Origin: Nitrospirota bacterium
GTDB taxonomy: Bacteria; Nitrospirota_A; Leptospirillia; Leptospirillales; Leptospirillaceae
Direction: 5' to 3'
Assembly: GCA_021838765.1 (NCBI GenBank)
Contig: JAKCCY010000097.1
Span: 1 to 10,551, forward strand
Length of the DNA: 10,551 nucleotides
Of the stretch, positions 6,675 through 10,551 are shown piece after piece. A program made the translations under genes and the position numbers. The notes below the pieces were generated by a model. The model was not told the DNA's origin and searched no databases. It was given only the letters and a program-made list of their open reading frames with translations. Numbering within the stretch: the first letter of the stretch is position 1; each line of letters begins with the position of its first letter.

Positions 6675-6680
6675 TATAAT
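6675..6680 (+). promoter_or_regulatory. Putative -10 box for the gene at 6718
   Basis: TATAAT at 6675-6680 matches the consensus fully, but no good -35 hexamer lies upstream. A start near 6687 would give a leader of about 30 bases with GGAGG at 6709-6713. It overlaps the in-frame ATG at 6679, which argues against that codon as a start. Confidence 0.45.
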
Positions 6681-6717
6681 GGAAAAATTGGCCCACCAAC
6701 TTTATTCTGGAGGTATG

Positions 6718-7179
6718 ATGCGCTTTTTGACCGTTTTCCTGATTCTGCTTGTCCTTGGACTGGGATACCTTCTGATCGAAAACAAGGGGAAAGAAAACCA
6801 AGTCACTCAATTGGGAAACAACATCGGAATTACTTCTCAGGGACTCTCGGAAGGAAAAAAGAGGGCTTTGGATTCTGTAAAAAGGATCAGGGTTTCCTTG
6901 CTGCTGCATTTAATAGAGAACTCTATAGAGATTTCATCAAGAGACCTTCTCGACAAGAATTTTGGCAAAGCAAACGAAGCAATTTCTTCCGCCTTGAGCG
7001 ACATTAACTCCATCAAGAAACTCAATGGCAATGTTGATGGTCTGGAATCTGTCAAAAGCAGTCTCGAAAAAGCACAAAGCCAAGTAAACTCAATGGACGC
7101 CGGAGCGATAAATACGTTGCTTACCGCACAGACGTCCATCCGGTCTATCAGCAATAGACAAAATAGCGCGGAAAAATAA
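6718..7179 (+). CDS. Membrane-anchored helical protein of unknown function
   Basis: This protein of about 153 residues has one N-terminal hydrophobic helix (starts MRFLTVFLILLVLGLGYLLI) and then a polar, mostly helical remainder, probably coiled-coil, exposed to the periplasm. No lipobox is present, so it looks like an uncleaved anchor. I recognise no family. GGAGG at 6709-6713 serves either of two adjacent ATGs, 6715 (1-base gap) or 6718 (4-base gap); I prefer 6718. A longer form from 6679 would start inside the likely -10 box and add a charged stretch before the anchor, so it is rejected. It is divergent from rimO and converges on the DUF4177 gene with only 19 bases between them. A cell-envelope structural or accessory role is possible but unproven. 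Confidence 0.72.
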   Translation: MRFLTVFLILLVLGLGYLLIENKGKENQVTQLGNNIGITSQGLSEGKKRALDSVKRIRVSLLLHLIENSIEISSRDLLDKNFGKANEAISSALSDINSIKKLNGNVDGLESVKSSLEKAQSQVNSMDAGAINTLLTAQTSIRSISNRQNSAEK

Positions 7180-7198
7180 AAATGACCAGTAACTATGG

Positions 7199-7363
7199 TT
7201 AAACAGGCTCGACTCTTTTAAAAATACATTGATAAGGAACATCAGGGTTATTCATAACAATAACCTGAACAAGCTCCCATCCATCATTCCCTACAAAGTT
7301 GAGCTGATTTTCCACCTGCTCACGACTGACGCCAACCACTCGATATTCCCAGCGATGACTCAC
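7199..7363 (-). CDS. Small DUF4177 family protein
   Basis: This is a 54-residue soluble protein. It reads HRWEYRVVGVS, then LNFVGNDGWELVQVIV and ends QCIFKRVEPV. That is the DUF4177 pattern: a WEY strand, an LN-x-x-G-x-x-GWELV turn and a closing FKR strand. The fold is a tiny alpha/beta unit with no known biochemical activity. The GTG start at 7363-7361 overlaps the TGA stop of the upstream gene (GTGA), so translational coupling is likely. The only purine-rich candidate Shine-Dalgarno sits tight against the start (AAGGA) or about 8 bases before it (AAGGG). It is the last gene of the rpsF-rlpA operon. Confidence 0.75.
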   Translation of the reverse strand: MSHRWEYRVVGVSREQVENQLNFVGNDGWELVQVIVMNNPDVPYQCIFKRVEPV

Positions 7364-7593
7364 TCCTTGGACCCTTTTTGAACCTCACCATTTAAGGAAG
7401 CCAATATCCTTTTTGCCTGGGTCTTTTTCTGATAATTTCTACGCAGCTTCTTTTTGATCCTTTTCAATGCGGCATTACCAGGAATAGACTCGGGAGAGAT
7501 GGTGGGGAGAAGTTCTTTTCGTTTATTTTTCAGTTTTTCAGATTTTTCAGCGCAATTGGCAATAACAGCTTCAATCTTTTCTGTAACACTCAT
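7360..7593 (-). CDS. Small basic helical protein of unknown function
   Basis: This protein of about 77 residues starts MSVTEKIEAVIANCAEKSEK and is rich in Lys and Arg, with a middle segment ALKRIKKKLRRNYQKKTQ. It has no signal peptide or membrane segment and looks like a helical, possibly nucleic-acid-binding or ribosome-associated protein; I recognise no family. An ATG at 7602 is also in frame, but AAGGA touches it almost directly, whereas the same AAGGA lies 8 bases before the ATG at 7593, which I prefer. It lies just after rlpA and overlaps the DUF4177 gene by 4 bases, so it belongs to the same operon. Being conserved in an operon is what makes it likely to be real. Confidence 0.65.
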   Translation of the reverse strand: MSVTEKIEAVIANCAEKSEKLKNKRKELLPTISPESIPGNAALKRIKKKLRRNYQKKTQAKRILASLNGEVQKGSKE

Positions 7594-7617
7594 AATGCTC
7601 ATCCTTTTTGAATATGG

Positions 7618-8310
7618 TTAGAGTTTAACTACAAAAGCCTCTCCGAGGCTTTTTTTCAATTTGCTCGCTGCAACATGTGCAAGAGACAGTGTGGGGTAGA
7701 GACCAACCCTCACTCGATAAATATGGCCTCCCCGGTAATAACTTGTCACAATTTCCCTATGCGAATACCCTGAAAGACGCCTCATAAAAACTTCTGCATC
7801 TTTTCTATTGGTAAAGGTTCCGACTTGAATCGCATAATTTGAGCGCTGAACCTCTTGGGCAAAAGCAGCCTCATTCAATGGTGTAATCCGAACTGGAGCT
7901 GTTCCGTTCCCCAGCATACCAATTTTTTTGGCGGCCAACCAAGAAAGGTCAATGATTCTTCCTTCGACAAACGGCCCACGATCGTTGATCAGTACATCAA
8001 CTTCTTTATTATTTTTAAGATTCTGGACGCGAACTCTCGTCCCCAGAGGCAAAGTCCTATGTGCTGCCGTAAGTTCGTTTTTCCTGAATATAGAGCCGCT
8101 GGCGGTTGGTTTTCCATAAAAAGTCGGACCATACCAAGAGGCAATACCAACCTGAGGAAAAGACTGGTCATTAAGTGTCCCGGAACCTCCATGGATCCCC
8201 GATGTATCACTATACCCCCAATGCGCATGGGTATCAAAGATAGAGCTACAACCCGCAAAAAAGAACAGTGAAACAAACAGAAACAGTCTTTGTGCAGTCC
8301 CGAGATTCAT
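7618..8310 (-). CDS. rlpA: RlpA-like lipoprotein: septal peptidoglycan lytic transglycosylase
   Basis: RlpA is an outer-membrane lipoprotein that cleaves peptide-stripped (denuded) glycan at the division septum. The 230-residue form has a lipoprotein signal ending FFFAGC with Cys21 as lipidation site. A double-psi beta-barrel at about 54-143 includes GIASWYG, TASG, LTAAHRTLPLGTRVRV and INDRGPF. His84 and Asp110 match the catalytic pair of the family. A SPOR domain at about 157-230 (YAIQVGTF) would bind denuded septal glycan. I start at ATG 8310, which shares one base with the stop of the DUF2232 gene (TAATG), because this places the signal peptide at the N-terminus. An upstream in-frame start at 8367 would add a charged extension before it. 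Coupled translation with DUF2232 is likely. Confidence 0.92.
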   Translation of the reverse strand: MNLGTAQRLFLFVSLFFFAGCSSIFDTHAHWGYSDTSGIHGGSGTLNDQSFPQVGIASWYGPTFYGKPTASGSIFRKNELTAAHRTLPLGTRVRVQNLKNNKEVDVLINDRGPFVEGRIIDLSWLAAKKIGMLGNGTAPVRITPLNEAAFAQEVQRSNYAIQVGTFTNRKDAEVFMRRLSGYSHREIVTSYYRGGHIYRVRVGLYPTLSLAHVAASKLKKSLGEAFVVKL

Positions 8311-9251
8311 TAGTCTGACTCGCCGGTAGATTCTTTCTGCGGACGTAGTTTTCGAAAATCCAGCCAAACATCAAGGATCCCGACGATTGAAAGCATAATA
8401 AGGATCAACGGCTGAAGCATGATGAAAGCACTTGTAACAATCCAAAACCATAAACCAAATGATCGGGATTTTGTATAACTCGTTATGACTCCCGCACCTT
8501 GAGCAATGTAAACAGTCCCTATAACAAGTAAAAAGTTAACACCTAGCATTCTTGTAAGGTCATGAGGAATAGCCAGAAGTGCCAAGGCAATAATAAAAAC
8601 AAACACAAGCTGATCCGGCAAATACCACCGTGAGATTCCCTTGCGGGTTGTTAGGCTTGATTTTCTCATAAGAAACTCATCAACAAGAGAGACTTGAGTA
8701 AATGCAGTCAGAATAATTCCCGAAAGAAGGAACCCGGGGAGTATAGCCAGAAATGATTGAAACAGCTGAGGCTCCATCTGTTTGATTAACACCATATCAG
8801 ATGGAGAAATCGGAGTTGGAGAGTTCTTCAGATAGTTCGCAAGAAAGAGGTGGAAAGAATCAGAAAAGCTTTTCTGAAGGATCTGGAGAATATGCCCTGA
8901 AGTCTTAAAATAAGCGAGGGAGATAATAAAAGAAGTAAATCCAGCAATCTGAAGAGAGACCATGGCTACGATTTTTGAGATTGGGTAATGACGCCGAACC
9001 AACTCCCCAGTCAACACCCCGGACATTCCGGCCCAAGCCAGATAAAAAACCAGCCATAGCGGGCTATGGCCAAGAATCTCAACGAGCGCTCCGGATAAAA
9101 CCATCGCACCAAGACCCAACTGCTGTCGATGGTGAGATATCTGGGCAAGGGCGAGAGGAACTCCCGAAAAAAGAGCAAGGAACACCCCTACCCGCGGATA
9201 ATTAGTGACCCCCAGAAACAAGGCTGAGGATGTTGAGACGGCTAAGAGCAA
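8310..9251 (-). CDS. DUF2232 (YybS-like) integral membrane protein
   Basis: This is a 313-residue inner-membrane protein with about eight or nine hydrophobic segments (roughly 2-15, 21-38, 65-82, 92-114, 162-187, 214-228, 236-256 and 266-294). It closes with GILDVWLDFRKL, the typical DUF2232 ending, and WYLPDQLVFVF precedes the last third as in the family. DUF2232 genes are commonly found between rpsR and rplI; the biochemical function is unknown. No ATG or GTG exists between the in-frame upstream stop and the first hydrophobic helix. The likely start is TTG at 9251 with AGGAG only 2 bases before it, or a non-standard CTG at 9278. It lies 29 bases after rpsR and overlaps rlpA by one base. Confidence 0.85.
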   Translation of the reverse strand: MLLAVSTSSALFLGVTNYPRVGVFLALFSGVPLALAQISHHRQQLGLGAMVLSGALVEILGHSPLWLVFYLAWAGMSGVLTGELVRRHYPISKIVAMVSLQIAGFTSFIISLAYFKTSGHILQILQKSFSDSFHLFLANYLKNSPTPISPSDMVLIKQMEPQLFQSFLAILPGFLLSGIILTAFTQVSLVDEFLMRKSSLTTRKGISRWYLPDQLVFVFIIALALLAIPHDLTRMLGVNFLLVIGTVYIAQGAGVITSYTKSRSFGLWFWIVTSAFIMLQPLILIMLSIVGILDVWLDFRKLRPQKESTGESD

Positions 9252-9280
9252 GGCTCCTAACGGAAATTTTGTATTCAGGC

Positions 9281-9511
9281 TTATTTTTCCTCAGAAAAAG
9301 CAAAAAATGCAACATTACGTCCCTGCTTGATTGCCGCTGCCAAATGACGCTGGTGCAGAGCACAAGTACCAGAGAGACGACGGGGAATAATCTTGCCTCT
9401 TTCGGTCAGAAAGCTTTTGATATTGTTGACATCCTTATAATCAATACCCAATTTCTCTGTACAAAAACGGCATACTTTTTTTCTGGTATAGGAACGTGCT
9501 GGCATTGCCAT
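9281..9511 (-). CDS. rpsR: 30S ribosomal protein bS18 (zinc-binding form)
   Basis: bS18 binds 16S rRNA with bS6 in the 30S platform. The 76-residue protein starts [17 protein letters not shown], and the core [20 protein letters not shown] is the family signature. Cys14, Cys17, Cys50 and His53 form a CxxC...CxxH set, so this is the zinc-binding (C+) form rather than the cysteine-free one used by some bacteria under zinc limitation. The ATG at 9511 has AGGAG eight bases before it; the second ATG two codons later is too far from it. It lies between ssb and DUF2232 in the conserved rpsF-ssb-rpsR order. Confidence 0.97.
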   Translation of the reverse strand: MAMPARSYTRKKVCRFCTEKLGIDYKDVNNIKSFLTERGKIIPRRLSGTCALHQRHLAAAIKQGRNVAFFAFSEEK

Positions 9512-9575
9512 GTTAAATCTCCTTAAATAGTCAGTAAAATTAACCAGTGAATACTACTTCAGCTCCCCACTCATA

Positions 9576-9997
9576 TCAAAAGGGAACATCACTTTCATTC
9601 GAGGAATAACCACCAAGACCCAGTTCATCATCTTGAGGGAAGGAAGGTGACCCCGATTGAGGTGACTTTCTGGATCCCCCCATGAAGGTGATTGATTGAA
9701 CAACTACTTCAACCTTGCTTCTTTTTTGCCCTTCCTGCTCCCAGCGTCTTTGTTGCAAACGCCCTTCTACCAATAAGGGAGCTCCTTTTTCCAGGTAGTT
9801 TTTTACAAGATCCGCCTGTTTACCAAAAGCGACGAGATCAATGTAGGAAACATCATCCTTTGAGTCAGCTTCCTGACGGGAACGGTTGCTATTGATCGCA
9901 CGCGAAAACTCGCAACAGGAGCACCTTCCCGGGTAAAACGAACCTCAGGGTCTCTGGTCAAATTCCCGAGCAGGATTACTTTGTTGAAATTGCTCAA
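9576..9997 (-). pseudogene. ssb: Single-stranded DNA-binding protein gene, broken by a one-base frameshift
   Basis: SSB coats single-stranded DNA in replication and repair. The first 33 codons (from 9997) give NKVILLGNLTRDPEVRF and ASFRV, the standard OB-fold start. From 9899 the correct protein continues in another frame: AINSNRSRQEADSKDD, YIDLVAFGKQADLVKNYL, then VEGRLQQRRWEQ and an acidic tail ending ESDVPF, the SSB partner-binding tip. Joined, the product is about 140 residues, a normal length. One base is missing near 9899-9901 (V33, then A in the other frame). Without it, translation runs through a nonsense tail to a stop at 9803. No slippery heptamer is visible. A sequencing or assembly error is the simplest cause, because ssb is usually essential; a second intact copy elsewhere is the alternative. 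The start is TTG, overlapping the rpsF stop (TTGA), with GGAGAGG upstream. Confidence 0.88.
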
Positions 9998-10371
9998 CGA
10001 GCCTCTCCTTCAAGCATGGCAGAATCGTCCTGATCAGCGGTAGCTTCCTCCTGTGAGGACTCTGATTTCGGGAAAACAAGCTTTTCTTTTCGAACAATCA
10101 TGCTCTTTACAACGCGCTCATCGATCCTTGCCTGTCGGTCAAGCTCAGAAATGTCTGCAGGATTCTTAAGCTCAATATAAAGGATGACATATTCTGCTCT
10201 CTTTTCCTTGTTCAATTCATAAGCCATTCTCTTTCGCCCCAATTTCTGGACATGATGCACTGTCCCGGATTTGGACTCGACAAGAGATGTAAAGCGAGAG
10301 ACAGCGGCGGCAGACTCTTCATCGGTCAGTTGTGACTTTAAAAGCAAAACACATTCATAAAAAGCTGACAT
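9994..10371 (-). CDS. rpsF: 30S ribosomal protein bS6
   Basis: bS6 is a 30S platform protein that pairs with bS18. The 125-residue product begins MSAFYECVLLLKSQLTDEE and includes LGRKRMAYELNKEKRAEYV, a diagnostic bS6 block, then IDERVVKSMIVRKEK. The C-terminus is an acidic, disordered tail (EEATADQDDSAMLEGEAR), longer than the minimal family core. I choose ATG 10371; an in-frame TTG at 10377 is closer to GGAG but less likely. Its TGA stop overlaps the TTG start of ssb by 4 bases. A perfect hairpin at 10406-10425 in the leader may regulate it. Confidence 0.96.
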   Translation of the reverse strand: MSAFYECVLLLKSQLTDEESAAAVSRFTSLVESKSGTVHHVQKLGRKRMAYELNKEKRAEYVILYIELKNPADISELDRQARIDERVVKSMIVRKEKLVFPKSESSQEEATADQDDSAMLEGEAR

Positions 10372-10405
10372 GATCAATATTCTCCATTGGCACGTTAGTT
10401 AATAA

Positions 10406-10425
10406 TTGCTTTCTGATGAAAGCAA
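10406..10425 (-). promoter_or_regulatory. Perfect hairpin in the ychF-rpsF gap
   Basis: An exact 8-bp stem, TTGCTTTC (10425-10418) and GAAAGCAA (10413-10406), closes a 4-base loop and is followed by TTATTAACTAA on the minus strand. The U-run is interrupted, so it is at best a weak ychF terminator or an attenuator. The bases CCG lie just 5' of the stem, reminiscent of the CCG-containing bS6:bS18 autoregulatory motif found in many rpsF leaders, but I cannot fold a matching bulge with confidence. Confidence 0.45.
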
Positions 10426-10439
10426 CCGGTAAAGAAGAG

Positions 10440-10551
10440 TCAAACATTAAATCTGAAGTAGATGATATCACCATCTCGAACGCGGTACTCTTTGCCTTCC
10501 AGCTTCAGTAGACCTTTTTCCTTGACTGCTTTTTCAGAACCAAGACGGTCG
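10440..10551 (-). CDS. ychF: YchF/OLA1-type P-loop ATPase, C-terminal end (cut by window edge)
   Basis: Only the last 36 codons are present. They read [20 protein letters not shown] followed by [15 protein letters not shown] and a stop. This is the conserved end of the TGS domain of YchF, whose proteins characteristically finish in FRFNV. YchF is a cytosolic ATPase of the Obg-related translation-factor class that associates with ribosomes and influences redox stress responses. The catalytic G domain lies beyond the window. The 62-68 base gap to rpsF and shared strand suggest one transcript or a terminator hairpin between them. Confidence 0.93.
   Translation of the reverse strand, partial: DRLGSEKAVKEKGLLKLEGKEYRVRDGDIIYFRFNV

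Noticed and set aside
9880..9910. Programmed -1 frameshifting in ssb
   Set aside because: The site reads CGCGTGCGATC with no slippery heptamer and I see no strong downstream stem, so a deletion or sequence error is more likely.
1..10551. CRISPR array, toxin-antitoxin, phage or defence island
   Set aside because: I found no regularly spaced direct repeats, cas-like motifs, integrase or toxin-antitoxin pair; the only mobile-element trace is the TnpB relic.

Overview
The window comes from a Gram-negative bacterial chromosome of moderate GC. It carries an RlpA lipoprotein with DPBB and SPOR domains, a tRNA-Tyr/Gly/Thr-tuf cluster, and a ribosomal-protein operon that contains ssb and DUF2232. The sulfide:quinone oxidoreductase-like gene paired with DUF1641 suggests a sulfur-exposed, possibly chemolithotrophic or acidophilic lineage. 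A Nitrospirota-like host (Leptospirillum type) is possible, but I cannot fix the taxon from sequence alone.

Almost everything is on the minus strand, so transcription runs from high to low coordinates. At the right edge is the 3' end of ychF, followed by rpsF, ssb, rpsR, a DUF2232 membrane protein, rlpA, a small basic protein and a 54-residue DUF4177 protein that overlaps it. Several of these genes overlap by 1-4 bases, as expected of one translationally coupled operon. The ssb reading frame is broken by an apparent one-base deletion at codon 33. A plus-strand gene for a membrane-anchored helical protein (6718-7179) converges on the end of this operon. It is divergent from rimO, the uS12 methylthiotransferase gene, which reads leftward.

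The centre (about 2800-5100) is the accessory-looking part. It holds an unidentified multi-pass membrane protein on the plus strand, a decayed C-terminal fragment of an IS200/IS605-type TnpB (OrfB) on the minus strand, a tRNA-Leu with its own terminator, and a roughly 200-base GC-richer stretch. That stretch has a consensus -10 box at one end and a terminator-like hairpin at the other. It is a candidate small RNA, or an attenuated leader of the SQR operon.

The left part holds the two-gene SQR-DUF1641 operon, then a canonical sigma70 promoter (TTGACA, 17 bases, TATAAT) that drives tRNA-Tyr, tRNA-Gly, tRNA-Thr and tuf (EF-Tu), the last cut by the window edge. The best leads for new biology are the candidate structured RNA upstream of SQR and the broken ssb. 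I see no CRISPR array, phage module or recognisable defence system.
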